Assembly (NCBI RefSeq): GCF_000422965.1
Contig: NZ_AUHB01000002.1
Location: 62,001 to 126,000, forward strand
Reading direction: 5' to 3'
DNA length: 64,000 nucleotides
Origin: Pleomorphomonas oryzae DSM 16300
GTDB taxonomy: Bacteria > Pseudomonadota > Alphaproteobacteria > Rhizobiales > Pleomorphomonadaceae
Part shown: piece after piece, positions 37,101 to 46,450 of the stretch
Position numbering within the stretch: position 1 is the first letter of the stretch
How the letters are laid out: every line of letters begins with the position of its first letter
Notes under the pieces: model-generated
What the model was told of the DNA's origin: nothing
Database searches by the model: none
The model's input: the letters and a program-made list of their open reading frames with translations, nothing else
Program-made: the position numbers and the translations under genes

Positions 37101-38051
37101 GGCGGCGAGCGCCAGCTTTTCGATGGTAACAGGGCCGGCGTCATCGATACGGCCCGAAAGATCAAGTGTCGAACGACCTGCGAGATAGAGCGCATAGTCG
37201 GGCTGGGCCAGCGCCGCGAGATCGCCGACAAGCGCCGAACCGAAGCGATAGCCGGCACCGTCACGAGCGATAGTGGTGCGGCCGGTCAGCCGGTTGACGC
37301 CATCGGTGGCAAGCGTGAGGTCGGCGGCAAACTCGGTCAGCGGGCCGGCGCCTTTCAGCGTCAGGCTGACCGACGGGCGGCCGGGTAGATTGAGAAGGCT
37401 GGCCATGACGCCGCCAGCCGGTTCGTCGGCCTTGAAGTCGAGATCGAGCGCCTTGGTGTCGGCGGCATAGGCGGCTTTGAGGGTCAACTCGCCCGGCTTG
37501 CTGTCGGTGCGGCGCACCGCCAAATCGGCATCAAGCGACCCATCGGCAAGGCTGGCCGAAGCGGTGACCGCCAGGTACGCTTCCTCACCCAACACCCGGG
37601 TATCGAGAATGACGTTGGGGGCAGCCAGCCGGCCGACTTTCACCGCCACCGGCAGTTCCGGCAGGCTGAAGCCCTCGCTTGCTGCCGGATCGACGGTTTC
37701 GGCCGGCAGTGGCTTGCGGATCACCTCGATCTTGTCGGCGTCCAGGCTGTCGACGTCGAGCTTGCCGCGCAGCAGAGCCAGACGGCTCCAGACCAGATGC
37801 ACGCCTTCGATCTTCAGCCACGCGCCCTCGCGGTCGGACACGGTGATCGAGGCGAGACGAACGTCTGAAGACAGCGCTCCATTGATCGCCCCGATCTCGA
37901 TCTTGCGATCCGGCGTCGAAATCTTCTCTTCAACGAAGCGGACGAACGCGCCTTTTTCGGCGCTGTCGTCCTCCTGGGCGCCGGCCAGCGTCAGCGCCAC
38001 CGGCGCAGCGGTGAGAACGGTGAGGACGAGGAGGGCGGCTTTGATTTTCAT
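34128..38051 (-). CDS. tamB: TamB, translocation and assembly module inner-membrane protein
   Basis: A 1307-residue protein with an N-terminal signal anchor (MKIKAALLVLTVLTAAPVAL) and a long periplasmic region rich in beta-strand repeats (AsmA/TamB type). It ends with the conserved DUF490 domain, with LPQDEILARFLFKRSVSDLS and a C-terminal GVYFEKEY tail, the aromatic end that docks to TamA. TamB bridges the periplasm for autotransporter assembly and lipid movement to the outer membrane. It begins 12 bp after the tamA stop and shares its operon. The length is normal for the family. Confidence 0.94.
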   Translation of the reverse strand: MKIKAALLVLTVLTAAPVALTLAGAQEDDSAEKGAFVRFVEEKISTPDRKIEIGAINGALSSDVRLASITVSDREGAWLKIEGVHLVWSRLALLRGKLDVDSLDADKIEVIRKPLPAETVDPAASEGFSLPELPVAVKVGRLAAPNVILDTRVLGEEAYLAVTASASLADGSLDADLAVRRTDSKPGELTLKAAYAADTKALDLDFKADEPAGGVMASLLNLPGRPSVSLTLKGAGPLTEFAADLTLATDGVNRLTGRTTIARDGAGYRFGSALVGDLAALAQPDYALYLAGRSTLDLSGRIDDAGPVTIEKLALAAPVLTLQGSAAFAADHFPTAIDIDGRIAGKDGALPLGGAGATTRLGEGRLRFSFGHGGAWSLDLAAEGLSTPSVSAGALEISGHGATTDLSDAAKRRIDFTLSGGSRGLSFTDAAVGKAVGGELSFSGSGRWAAGTPLAIDALKLATPTAEASFAGQVTDGRIEGQQKLKAASLAPFSALAGQSLQGSVELAANGSLVPTTGAFDLTLDGQANALSAGIAQLDNLLSGETKLTGRIARDTSGLKLQNFKIANPALTLTADGSRALENTDLTATLTLPDVGRIEPKAKGAAGVMLSLKGGNGPLDLTARLSSDRLTLSGNALEALGIDLSGKLDGAAFNGNVKGTGRVKGKPLTLAAGLASAADGTRRLDGLALSVADTRVTGDVALGSQGLMNGRLVVNSPDLSAIAPLVLMDVTGRLSADVSLAPDGAQQSAKANIKAANLALAGNRVASADIDAAIADLLGAPKIDGRFAAKGLATPAASVASLDGTARSDGKATAFTVKADGIAAPQLTAAGLTGFGATASGRLEGSRISLASAKLTGPNGFGAEAKGTIPLSGGGLAVDATANLPLALAQSYVATRGTRINGTAKAALKATGSLASPELSGRVTVSGASVVDPLTTMRLDAIELALQLSGDSVRIERASATVRGGGRLSANGSIGLTSGLPVDVKVTATKTRVTDGRIVTADLGAALSVTGSVTNGLNIAGNVDIARAEITVPEGGGGAPVLIDVKHKNTPDDVNATLKRINKAAGGGRTKSSGSLSVGLNIAVNAPRQLFVRGRGIDAELGGHLTVRGTLADVQPVGSFSLIRGRFLVIGQRITLTEGTVTLQGDLNPYLSLSATSTSDSVAVTATVEGYADNPNIVLSSTPELPQDEILARFLFKRSVSDLSAIQIAQLAEAVTQLAGGGNGNGVLDRLRAGVGLDDLDVNTDAQGNSAVTAGRYISKRVYLGVTAGEGGRTGVSVNLDITDNVKARAEATQEQSKAGVYFEKEY

Positions 38052-38063
38052 GGGGTCGCCTCC

Positions 38064-39992
38064 TCAGAAACTTTGGCCGAGGCCGATGTAGACGCCAACG
38101 GTGGAGCCGCTCTGTTTGCTATCGAGCGGCAACGCCACGTCGAGCCGTACCGGTCCGAGGCCGGTGTAGTAGCGGATGCCGGCACCGGCGGCGAAACGCA
38201 GGCTTTCCGAGAAATCCGGGTAGCTTGAGGCGAAGGCGTTGCCCGCATCGACAAAGCCGACCACACCGAAACTGTTGGTCACCTTGGCACGCAGTTCGAC
38301 CGACCCCTCAAGATGCGACAGGCCGCCGACCACCACGCCATTTTCCTTGGGGCCGAGGCTGCGATAGGCGTAGCCGCGCACCGAAGAGCCGCCCCCGGCA
38401 TAGTAGAGCCGGCCGTTGGGCATCTCGTCGATGGGAGCGCCCAGGATGGAGCCGGCGGCAAGCCGGCCGGCGAGCACAAAGCGGCCGTCGTGATCGAGAG
38501 GTAAGTAGGAGGCAATGGAAGCGTCGGCAATCACGCCGGTATTGCCGAAGTTCGCTTCGTAGAAAGGCTCGAGACCGGCCTTGATGTTGAAGCCGTCGTG
38601 CGGATCGGTCTTGTCGTCCCGACTGTCGTAGGTGAGGCCGAGCGGCAGGCCCGCGAGCAGGAACTTGTCGGTCCCCTGAGCATCCTTGTCGCGCGAGGCG
38701 GTCACGCCGAGGCCGAGAGAGACGGCAAGTTGCTCGGTGATGGCGTGGCTGAGCCCGACCTTCGCCGTGATCGCCGTCTCGGTATAGGTGTCGGGTGTTT
38801 CCCGTTTTGCCTCAAGAGATGCGGTGAGGTCGGTGAACGGTGTGATGATGCCTGGACGAGTGAAGGTCGCTCCAAGATCATAGTTGAAGTCCTTGGGGTT
38901 GACACCGGCGATGCCATTCACCGCGCCGGACAGCTTGAGCGACTCGGCGTGGCCGAAGAGGTTGCGGTGCTGCCAGTAGGCTTCGAGGCCGGCACCATCT
39001 TCCGTGGCGTAGCTGACACCGCCACCGAACACGTGGAGCGGTCGTTCGGCGACGTTCAGGGTGAGCGGCAACTGACCGTTGGGGCCGAGCGTCTTGGCTT
39101 CTTCGATGCGCTGACTGGAGAATACCTGCAGCCGCCTGAGATTCTTCTGCCCACGCTCGATGGCGGCGGGGCTGTAAGGCGTGCCAGGTTCGATACCCGT
39201 CATCCAGGCGGTGTATCCGGCGTCCATGCGTTGGGTTCCGGTCACCGCCACCGGTCCGAAGGTCGCGGCCGGACCGGGATCGACGGTGATTGCCACATCG
39301 AGCGTCGAGCTGTCGTGCTGGGCAATGGTGTCGCGCTTGACGACGCTGGCGAGCGGATGGCCGCGCCGCCGCCAGGCATCGATCAACAGCTTTTCCGATT
39401 CTGTGACGGCACCCGCCCGCGCTGGTTCTCCCGTAGCGAGACCGATTTCGGCCGGCGTCGATTTCTTGAAGTCAGCATCTTCCGGCCCCAGCGGTGGCGC
39501 CCCGGTTATCTCCACCTTGCCGAAGCGGAAGAGCGGGCCGGGTGTGACGCGCATCGCCACTTTCGCTAGCTGGGGCAGAACGGCATCCGGCGCGATGGCA
39601 TCGGGGTCCCGCCCGTCGACGGTGATTTCGACGGTACCGCCATAACGGCCCAACCGATAGAGAGCGGCAGTGATGCGGCCATATTCGGCGTTGACGCGGG
39701 ACAGGAAGGCGGCGGTCGACGGCGGTGGCGTATCGTCGCGGCCGGTCCAGAGCGCCGAAGCGGCGAGCACCGCCGCGTGCAACTCGTCGTCGGCCCCCAC
39801 GGTGTCGATGGCTACGGTGTAGCGCTGCGCATCGGGGGAAATGTCGGGATCGGGGGCGGCCTCAAAGAAGCGATGGCCGAAAAGTTCGAAGGCGGCGGCT
39901 TTCTGGGGAAGAAGTGAGATGGGTAGCAGTGACGCCGCTACGGCGACGAAGCGGGCGGTCGTCGGGGGTCGTCTCTTCCCTTTGACCTGCAT
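38064..39992 (-). CDS. tamA: TamA, outer-membrane BamA-like assembly protein
   Basis: A 642-residue Omp85 protein with a signal peptide (ARFVAVAASLLPISLLPQKAAA), three POTRA-like domains (about 50-330) and a C-terminal 16-strand Omp85 barrel. Family marks are PGTPYSPAAIERGQKNLRRLQVF at the last POTRA and the barrel segment GGGSSVRGYAYRSLGP, which contains the VRGY motif. The chain ends in F (VGVYIGLGQSF). With TamB it inserts some autotransporters and takes part in outer-membrane lipid homeostasis. The ATG at 39992 has GAGAGGG six bases upstream; M1 at 40013 is an alternative. Confidence 0.93.
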   Translation of the reverse strand: MQVKGKRRPPTTARFVAVAASLLPISLLPQKAAAFELFGHRFFEAAPDPDISPDAQRYTVAIDTVGADDELHAAVLAASALWTGRDDTPPPSTAAFLSRVNAEYGRITAALYRLGRYGGTVEITVDGRDPDAIAPDAVLPQLAKVAMRVTPGPLFRFGKVEITGAPPLGPEDADFKKSTPAEIGLATGEPARAGAVTESEKLLIDAWRRRGHPLASVVKRDTIAQHDSSTLDVAITVDPGPAATFGPVAVTGTQRMDAGYTAWMTGIEPGTPYSPAAIERGQKNLRRLQVFSSQRIEEAKTLGPNGQLPLTLNVAERPLHVFGGGVSYATEDGAGLEAYWQHRNLFGHAESLKLSGAVNGIAGVNPKDFNYDLGATFTRPGIITPFTDLTASLEAKRETPDTYTETAITAKVGLSHAITEQLAVSLGLGVTASRDKDAQGTDKFLLAGLPLGLTYDSRDDKTDPHDGFNIKAGLEPFYEANFGNTGVIADASIASYLPLDHDGRFVLAGRLAAGSILGAPIDEMPNGRLYYAGGGSSVRGYAYRSLGPKENGVVVGGLSHLEGSVELRAKVTNSFGVVGFVDAGNAFASSYPDFSESLRFAAGAGIRYYTGLGPVRLDVALPLDSKQSGSTVGVYIGLGQSF

Positions 39993-40138
39993 GAAATGCC
40001 CTCTCCCACTCACGCAACAGACGATGCCGGTTTGGTACTCAGCGCTCCCTATCCTGAAGATTAGAATAAATTGAGGTTACGAAAGAGAAAAGATGACAAT
40101 CACCGCAATTCGTCCTGTGTGGGGCGACAATGAGAAAA

Positions 40139-40163
40139 GGCCCGCGTGGGAGAAACGCGGGCC
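40139..40163 (-). terminator. Rho-independent terminator of the GH127 operon
   Basis: GGCCCGCG and CGCGGGCC form a perfect 8-bp stem with a 9-base loop. On the minus strand it is followed directly by TTTTCTC. It lies 30 bp after the stop of the MsmK/UgpC-type ATPase gene and ends that operon before tamA. Confidence 0.85.
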
Positions 40164-40192
40164 GAGGTGCCTCTTGGTTTTCGGAGGAGAGG

Positions 40193-41260
40193 TCAGCGGA
40201 TGCGCAGTCCGCCTTCGTTAAAAATATAGCGCCTGTCGGGTGGGCAGCCGAGCGTGATGCTGTCACCGGAGCGGACGTCCGGCCCATCCCGGTATTCGAC
40301 GATCAGCGGCTGGCCGTCGGTGAGCTGGCAGTAGAGATAGCGCGTGCCGCCAAGGTACTCGAGCACGTCGACACGTGCCTCGATGCCGCCGGCCGCCCCG
40401 ACGATGAGATGCTCGGGCCGGAGGCCGAAGGTCACCTTGTCGCCCGGGACGAGGCCGGCGCCGGCGATCGGTGCGGCTTCCATCCGTCCGGCGAGCTCCA
40501 CCTTGCCGTCACCCCGCCAGACCGCGTCGAGCAGATTCATGCGCGGCGAACCGATGAAGCCGGCCACGAAGGCGTTGTCGGGGTCCTCGTAGACGGTGCG
40601 TGGCGAGCCCGACTGCTCGATCCGGCCGTCGCGCAGCACGACGATCACGTCGGCGAGCGTCATTGCCTCGGTCTGATCATGCGTCACGTAGACCATGGTG
40701 TTGCCGAGTTCGCGATGCAGCCGGGCGATCTCGACACGCATGGAGACGCGCAGTTCGGCATCGAGGTTGCTGAGCGGCTCGTCGAACAGGAACACCTCCG
40801 GCTGGCGCACGATGGCCCGGCCGATGGCGACCCGTTGCCGCTGGCCGCCTGAGAGCTGGCCCGGACGACGATCGAGAAGCTGCTCGATCTTCAGAATGGC
40901 GGCGGCCGCCGCCACCCGCTCGTCGATCACCGCTTTGTCGGTACGCTGCATCTTCAGCCCGAAGGCCAGATTGTCGCGCACCGTCATGTGCGGATAGAGC
41001 GCGTAGCTCTGGAACACCATGGCGATGCCGCGCTGCGACGGGTCGACGTCGGTCACCTCGCGACCCTTGATGGCAATTTCGCCGTCGGTCACCTCTTCGA
41101 GGCCGGCGATCATACGCAACAGGGTCGACTTGCCGCAGCCCGAAGGCCCGACGAACACCACGAAGGCACCGTCGGGGATCGACAGGTTGACGCCGTGGAT
41201 GACCTCCATCGAGCCGTAGCTCTTGCGCACCTCGGTGAGCTGAACGCCACTATCGGACAT
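40193..41260 (-). CDS. Sugar ABC transporter ATPase, MsmK/UgpC/MalK type
   Basis: A 355-residue ATPase for CUT1 carbohydrate importers. Walker A is GPSGCGKST, the signature [15 protein letters not shown] and Walker [14 protein letters not shown]; a C-terminal TOBE/OB regulatory domain follows ([13 protein letters not shown]). It energises the two permeases encoded upstream. The ATG at 41260 with GGAG ten bases before it is preferred; a GTG at 41269 overlaps the GH127 stop (GTGA) but has no spaced RBS. It is last in the LacI-controlled operon and followed by a strong terminator. Confidence 0.9.
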   Translation of the reverse strand: MSDSGVQLTEVRKSYGSMEVIHGVNLSIPDGAFVVFVGPSGCGKSTLLRMIAGLEEVTDGEIAIKGREVTDVDPSQRGIAMVFQSYALYPHMTVRDNLAFGLKMQRTDKAVIDERVAAAAAILKIEQLLDRRPGQLSGGQRQRVAIGRAIVRQPEVFLFDEPLSNLDAELRVSMRVEIARLHRELGNTMVYVTHDQTEAMTLADVIVVLRDGRIEQSGSPRTVYEDPDNAFVAGFIGSPRMNLLDAVWRGDGKVELAGRMEAAPIAGAGLVPGDKVTFGLRPEHLIVGAAGGIEARVDVLEYLGGTRYLYCQLTDGQPLIVEYRDGPDVRSGDSITLGCPPDRRYIFNEGGLRIR

Positions 41261-41265
41261 GACCG

Positions 41266-43200
41266 TCACGCTCCATTCTTCTTCGGACCACCGCGCATCC
41301 AGACGAGCATCTCGCCGGGCGCGCGGTTGTCCCAGAGGTGATAGGGCACGAAGCGCGCCTTGGCAGGCTCCGTCGCCGGTGGCGCTTCGCGATAGAGAGA
41401 GCCTTCGAAGCCAGCGCTGACATCGCGCGTCGCCTCGAGTTCGAGCGCGACGGCACCGCCGAGCGCTTCCACCACAGTTTCGCCAGCACGGGCCGGATCG
41501 CCTGTGACTGTGAGCGCGTTGAGCCCATCGCCATTGTCGACGCCCTCGGCGCAGTAGACCAGCGGTCCGCGCATCAGCGCGAAGCGACCAGTGTCCTGGC
41601 GGACGCGCGGATCGGCCCAGAGGGCGCGCGGAATGAGCGGCAGCTCAAGGTCGATGACCTCTTTACCGGTCCACTCATGTTCGATGCGGGCGTAACCATC
41701 TACCATCACCGAGGCAAGATCCACCGCCCCGCCATCGATCGACAGCTTGGCGCCTTTCGCCCAACCTGGGATGCGCAGCGAAATGGCGAAGCGAGTGGGC
41801 CTCTCCACCTTCAGCGTCAGCCGTACCGCGCCATGCCAGGGGTAGCGGGTAGCCTGGCTGAGCTCGATCTTGGTGCCGGCGACTTCGGCCTTCACAGAGC
41901 TTTCGCCATAGAGATGCACGGCGATTTCATCGTCGGCGACGGCGTACATGTAGGAGCCGACCGACGCAACGAGACGGGCGATGTTGGGCGGGCAGCAGGG
42001 GCAACGATGCCAGATCCAGCGATGGTGCTTGCCGGCACTTTCCAGCGGGTTCTCGTAGAAGAAAGTCTTGCCGTCGAGCGACAGGCCACTGAGCGAGCCG
42101 TTGTAGAGTGCGATCTCCATGATGTCGGCGAAACGGCGATTGGGGCCGCGGCCGAGCATGCGGTTGGCCCAGAACACCAGACCGACCGAGGCGCAGGTTT
42201 CGGCATAGGCGCTCTCGTTCGGCAGGTCGTAATAGTCGGTGAAGCCTTCATTGGAGGCTGCCGGTCCGATGCCGCCGGTGATGTACATCTGCTTGGTGAT
42301 GAGGTCGTCCCACAGCGTATCGAGCGCTGATGTCAGCGTGTCGTCGTTATATTCGGTGGCGATGTCGGCCATGCCCGAATAGAGGTACATGGCGCGCACC
42401 GCGTGTCCCACAACCTTCTTCTGCTCGCGCACCGGCTGGTGAGCCTGGTTGTATTCGTAGCTCTTCTGGATGAAGTCCGCGGGGTCGCGACTATCGCGGA
42501 TCGCTTCCTCGGTGAAATAGTGGGGCTCGGTGCCGCGCTCGTCGATGAAGTATTTGGCGAGATCGAGATACTTCTTCTGTCCGGTGACGCGGGAGAGTTT
42601 GACGAGCGCCAGCTCAACCTCTTCGTGGCCGCAATAGCCGGCGATCTTGCCGGGGCCATGGCCGAAGACCGTGATCATGTAGTCGGCGTAGCGGCTCATG
42701 ATGTCGAGCAGCTTGCGCTTGCCCGTGGCCTGATAATAGGCGACGGCGCCTTCCATCAGATGGCCGGCGCAGTAGAGTTCGTGAAAGTCGCGCAGGTTGG
42801 TCCACCGGCGACCCGGCTGGACGCGCTGGAACCAGGCATTCAGGTAGCCGTCCGAGTCCTGCATCTTCTCATAGAGATCGATGATCTTGTCGACACGTGC
42901 CTCCAGCGCCGGGTTTGGCTTGCGATAGAGAGAAAAGGCCACCGTCTCGATCGACTTGCCGAGATCGCTGTCCCAGAACATCTGTGTCGAGCCGCCCCAG
43001 GGCTGGAGGGGGAGCACGATGCCGGGGCTCGGCTGGCTGACGTCGATCGCCTTCACCATGCCCGCGTCGACACAGCGGTCGAGCAGCGTTTCGGCGGTGG
43101 CGTTGCAGACGGCATCCTGGCGGGCGCCGAACAGGCCACCGAGCACGACGGACGGCACGGGGACGGGACGGAACTGACGGTCTCTCTTGGTCTTGGTCAT
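41266..43200 (-). CDS. Glycoside hydrolase family 127, probable beta-L-arabinofuranosidase
   Basis: A 644-residue intracellular enzyme of GH127 (formerly DUF1680). Family members such as HypBA1 remove beta-L-arabinofuranose from plant hydroxyproline-rich glycoprotein oligosaccharides. The zinc/catalytic cysteine motif [13 protein letters not shown] is present near residue 400, together with [21 protein letters not shown] upstream, which carries conserved acidic residues. No signal peptide is seen, so the substrate is imported first, in keeping with the ABC genes of the same operon. Other GH127-like activities (GH146-type or 3-C-carboxy-sugar-related) cannot be excluded. It lies 25 bp after the permease stop and precedes the ATPase gene. 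Confidence 0.88.
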   Translation of the reverse strand: MTKTKRDRQFRPVPVPSVVLGGLFGARQDAVCNATAETLLDRCVDAGMVKAIDVSQPSPGIVLPLQPWGGSTQMFWDSDLGKSIETVAFSLYRKPNPALEARVDKIIDLYEKMQDSDGYLNAWFQRVQPGRRWTNLRDFHELYCAGHLMEGAVAYYQATGKRKLLDIMSRYADYMITVFGHGPGKIAGYCGHEEVELALVKLSRVTGQKKYLDLAKYFIDERGTEPHYFTEEAIRDSRDPADFIQKSYEYNQAHQPVREQKKVVGHAVRAMYLYSGMADIATEYNDDTLTSALDTLWDDLITKQMYITGGIGPAASNEGFTDYYDLPNESAYAETCASVGLVFWANRMLGRGPNRRFADIMEIALYNGSLSGLSLDGKTFFYENPLESAGKHHRWIWHRCPCCPPNIARLVASVGSYMYAVADDEIAVHLYGESSVKAEVAGTKIELSQATRYPWHGAVRLTLKVERPTRFAISLRIPGWAKGAKLSIDGGAVDLASVMVDGYARIEHEWTGKEVIDLELPLIPRALWADPRVRQDTGRFALMRGPLVYCAEGVDNGDGLNALTVTGDPARAGETVVEALGGAVALELEATRDVSAGFEGSLYREAPPATEPAKARFVPYHLWDNRAPGEMLVWMRGGPKKNGA

Positions 43201-43225
43201 GATGGGTTTCCAGTGAGGGATGATG

Positions 43226-44089
43226 TCACTTCACGGCGCCGGCCATCAGGCCGCGCATGTAGTAGCGTTGCAGAAGCAGGAAGACGAACAGGCAAGGCAC
43301 GCTCATCACGGTGACGCCCGCCTGGACGGCGCCCCAGTCGATGGCGCCGAGCCGGCCGGCACGCACCGCCGAAATCAGGATCGGCAGCGTGAACTTGGAA
43401 TTGTCCGACAGCAGCACCAGGGCGGCCAGGAACTCGTTCCAGGAGTTGAGGAAGGCGAAGATCGCCACCGTGACAATGCCGGGCAGCACCAGCGGCAGCA
43501 GCACGCGGACGAGCAGCCTGAGGTCGCGAGCGCCGTCGATGCGGGCGGCCTCCTCGATCTCCTTTGGCACGGCGTCGAAGGCGTTGCGCATCATGAACAC
43601 CGAGAAGGGCAACTGCAGCGTCACGTAGACCAGCGTCAGGCCAATCAGCGAGTTGTTCAGCCCCAGTCTGGCGAGGATGATGAACAGCGGCGTCAGGATC
43701 GACTGGAACGGGATCATCAGCGTGGCGATGATCAGCACGAACAGCGCGTTCTTGAACATGAAGCGGTAGCGAGAGAAGCCGTATCCGGCGAGCAGACTCA
43801 CCACCACCGTGAGCAGCGCCGTTCCGATCGCCACCGCCGCCGAGTTTAGCGTGTGCTGCCAGACGCCGGCGCCGAAGCTGTCGAGGCTGCGGTAGGCATC
43901 GAGGCTGAAGCCGGTGGTCGGCCACGGTGGGACCGGCGGCAGTCGCGCTTCCGTGCCATGCCGGAAGGACGAGAGGATGGTGATGGCGAACGGTGCCAGG
44001 AAGAAGATGGCGAGCAGGATACCGGTGCCGTGATAGCCACCGGCGCCGAGTAGTGCACGGCGGGCACGAGCCTCTTTCTTGCCGGTCAT
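43226..44089 (-). CDS. Sugar ABC transporter permease, MalG/UgpE type
   Basis: A 287-residue inner-membrane permease with six helices. The EAA coupling loop of this family is EIEEAARIDGARDLRLLVRVLLP; the preceding LQLPFSVFMMRNAFDAVP is typical. The start at 44089 (MTGKKEARARRALL) overlaps the upstream permease gene by four bases. A much longer in-frame reading extending to 45028 is a shadow of the other permease and was rejected. With the partner permease it forms the channel for the oligosaccharide later cut by GH127. Confidence 0.91.
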   Translation of the reverse strand: MTGKKEARARRALLGAGGYHGTGILLAIFFLAPFAITILSSFRHGTEARLPPVPPWPTTGFSLDAYRSLDSFGAGVWQHTLNSAAVAIGTALLTVVVSLLAGYGFSRYRFMFKNALFVLIIATLMIPFQSILTPLFIILARLGLNNSLIGLTLVYVTLQLPFSVFMMRNAFDAVPKEIEEAARIDGARDLRLLVRVLLPLVLPGIVTVAIFAFLNSWNEFLAALVLLSDNSKFTLPILISAVRAGRLGAIDWGAVQAGVTVMSVPCLFVFLLLQRYYMRGLMAGAVK

Positions 44090-45006
44090 GGCCGCTCCTC
44101 CCCAACACGCAACAGCCAGAGCTGGAAGATGCTGATCAGCACCAAAATCACCAGCAGGCCCAGCGACATGGCCGCGCCGTAGCCGAGGTTGAACGACACG
44201 AAGGACTGGTTGAAGATGTAGTAGACCACCGAGATCATCTTGTTCTGCGGCCCACCGGCCGTCATGATGTAGAACTGGTCGAAGGCGAGGATCGAGCCGG
44301 TCACCGACAGGATCAGCGACAGCGCCATCGTCTTCCGCATCAGCGGCAGCGTGACGTAGATGAAGCGCTTCCAGCGGTTGGCGCCGTCGATGCGCGCCGC
44401 TTCGCCGAGCTCGGTCGGGATTGCCTGCAGTCCGGTGAGCAGGATGATCATGGTGAAGCCGGCCACCTTCCACACCACCATCAGACAGATGATGAAGAAG
44501 GCGCTGTCGAAGCTGGCAAAGAAGTTGGTCTTGAGATCGACGATGCCGAGCCAGGCGAGCAGCGGGTTGAGAAAGCCGACGTCGACGTTGGCAAACCACA
44601 CCCAGAGCAGCGACGCTGAGGCAAGGCCGACCACCACCGGCATGAAGATCGCCGTCCGGTAGACACCGACCATCCGCCGCTGCCGCTCGACGAAGATGGC
44701 AAGCGGGAAGGCCAGGGCGAAGATGGCGATGGTGATGATCACCGTGTAGTAGGCGGTGAAGCCGAGCGCCGAATAGAAGCGGGTGTCGGACAGCATCCGA
44801 ATGTAGTTGCCGAGGCCGATGAACTTGGGCGCGCCGAGCAGCGGCCACTTGTGCAGGCTCATCCAGAAGGTGAACAGCACCGGCAGAATGAAGAAAACGA
44901 TCACCAGCGCCATGGCGGGTGCGATGTAGAGAAGCCCCTTCCATTGCGACCGGTGTCTGGGCCGCGGTCGGCGTGGGGGGCGGGATAGGCTGTCGGCGAG
45001 GGTCAT
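44086..45006 (-). CDS. Sugar ABC transporter permease, MalF/UgpA type
   Basis: A 306-residue permease with six predicted helices, beginning after a basic, proline-rich leader (LSRPPRRPRPRHRSQWKG) with YIAPAMALVIVFFILPVLF. Its EAA loop is ELGEAARIDGANRWKRFIYVTLP, characteristic of CUT1 carbohydrate systems. ATG at 45006 was preferred over an in-frame TTG at 45024. The gene lies downstream of the binding-protein gene and is coupled to the second permease by an ATGA overlap. Confidence 0.91.
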   Translation of the reverse strand: MTLADSLSRPPRRPRPRHRSQWKGLLYIAPAMALVIVFFILPVLFTFWMSLHKWPLLGAPKFIGLGNYIRMLSDTRFYSALGFTAYYTVIITIAIFALAFPLAIFVERQRRMVGVYRTAIFMPVVVGLASASLLWVWFANVDVGFLNPLLAWLGIVDLKTNFFASFDSAFFIICLMVVWKVAGFTMIILLTGLQAIPTELGEAARIDGANRWKRFIYVTLPLMRKTMALSLILSVTGSILAFDQFYIMTAGGPQNKMISVVYYIFNQSFVSFNLGYGAAMSLGLLVILVLISIFQLWLLRVGEERP

Positions 45007-45161
45007 CGCTGGCGTTCTTCTCAATCACCCGTTCGAAGGCTGTGCCTCTACCGGATGCGAAAAACCAAGGGGCGGACGAGGGGACGGATCACGCGGACCG
45101 CTGCCGTCCGAGGGATGCCGGCCGAAAGACGGAGCTTCCGGCCGGTCGATCGCGTGGGGTC

Positions 45162-46403
45162 TTACTGGGCGTTGTCGATGATGCTCTGCATCTCTTCCTG
45201 GGCCTTGGCGAAGGCACCATCGACGTCATCGCCGAAGATGGCGGCGTTGGTGAACGAGGCCCACGGACCGTTGGCGCTGTTGATCAGGTCGTTGAACTGC
45301 AGCGTGTAGGGCGTCTTGGCGACGGCGATGGCATCGACGCCGACCTGCATGCGCGGGTCGAGATCCTTCAGCACTTCCTTGGCCAGATCCGCACGGGTCG
45401 GCAGGCTGCCGTATTTCGCCATCACCTTCTGTCCTTCCAGCGAATAGGCATATTCGAGGAAGTTCTTGGCAAGGGCGGCGCGCGGCGAGCCCTTGGTGAT
45501 GACGAAGTTATCGCCACCGGCGAACGAGGAGGTCTTGCCGTCGACGCTCGGGATCAGCGATACGCCGAAATGGATGTCCGGGTGCTCGGTGACCAGCGTG
45601 CCGATGGCGAAGGCACCGAGGTTCTGCTGGCCGATCTTGCCGTTGGTGATCGACAGGAAGTTGGTGCCGGTATCCGAGGCGGCGCCCGGCGGTACGACGC
45701 CCGCCTTGACCATATCGCGATAATAGCCGACCGCCTTGCGCATTTGCGGTGTGTCGAGCGTCGCCTTCTTGCCGTCCTCCGACAGGATGTCGGCGCCGGC
45801 GCCCCAGGTGAGCGGGGTGAAGGTGAAGATCATGCAGCCGCCGCAGCCGCCGCCCGAGAAATAGAAGCCGTAGGTGTCATCGCCAAGCGCGCGAATCTTC
45901 TTGGCATTTTCGGAGATTTCTTCCCAGGTCGTCGGCGCCTTGTCGGGATCGAGGCCGGCCTTCTTGTAAAGATCCTTGTTCCAGGCGAACACCGAGGTCT
46001 CGACCGACAGCGGCAAGCCATAGATCTTGTCCTCATAGGTGCCGAGCTTGACGTGACTCGGTGACAGCGAGGAGAAGTAGGGCAGGGCCTTGGCCCAGTC
46101 GGTCAGATCTTCGAGCTGACCGGCCGCCGCGAAGGCGGGGTTATAGATCAGGTCGAGCGACAGCGCGTCCGGCGCCTGACCGCCGGCGATGGCCGTCGCA
46201 TATTTCTGCACCAGCTCGGAGAAGGGAACCTCCGTCATCTGGATCTTGTCGTCGTGGCTGGCGTTATAGGCCTCGACCAGCTTGGTGAACGAGGCGCCGA
46301 TGCCGCTGCGCACCCACATCTGCAGTGTATCGGCCTCAGCCGCGCCGGCGGCAAAGCAAAACGTGACGAGGCTGGCCGCGGCCAGCAGCTTGCTGATTTT
46401 CAT
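45162..46403 (-). CDS. Sugar ABC transporter substrate-binding protein, UgpB/MalE type
   Basis: A 413-residue class D binding protein (SBP_bac_1). The Sec signal is MKISKLLAAASLVTFCFAAG with cleavage near AEA. The mature chain starts DTLQMWVRSGIGASFTKLVEAYN and includes the family stretch YGLPLSVETSVFAWNKDLYKKAGLDPDKAPTTW split over the hinge. It has a CGGC-containing loop (GGGCGGC) that could form a disulfide or bind ligand, which is somewhat unusual. GGAGGAGAG lies before the ATG. It delivers the oligosaccharide to the two permeases encoded downstream; arabinose-containing oligosaccharides are the likely ligand because of GH127. Confidence 0.9.
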   Translation of the reverse strand: MKISKLLAAASLVTFCFAAGAAEADTLQMWVRSGIGASFTKLVEAYNASHDDKIQMTEVPFSELVQKYATAIAGGQAPDALSLDLIYNPAFAAAGQLEDLTDWAKALPYFSSLSPSHVKLGTYEDKIYGLPLSVETSVFAWNKDLYKKAGLDPDKAPTTWEEISENAKKIRALGDDTYGFYFSGGGCGGCMIFTFTPLTWGAGADILSEDGKKATLDTPQMRKAVGYYRDMVKAGVVPPGAASDTGTNFLSITNGKIGQQNLGAFAIGTLVTEHPDIHFGVSLIPSVDGKTSSFAGGDNFVITKGSPRAALAKNFLEYAYSLEGQKVMAKYGSLPTRADLAKEVLKDLDPRMQVGVDAIAVAKTPYTLQFNDLINSANGPWASFTNAAIFGDDVDGAFAKAQEEMQSIIDNAQ

Positions 46404-46450
46404 TGCTCTCTCCTCCAAAGCGGGTTCCTCTTCCCGCAAAATCCATGGCT

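Noticed and set aside
33930-38091. Long plus-strand open frames across the tamB region
   Set aside because: Shadow frames of a repetitive beta-strand-rich gene; no domain can be recognised in them.
44090-45028. A fused 600-residue reading of the second permease
   Set aside because: The first half is the other permease read in the wrong frame. The true start is the ATG at 44089 overlapping the upstream stop.
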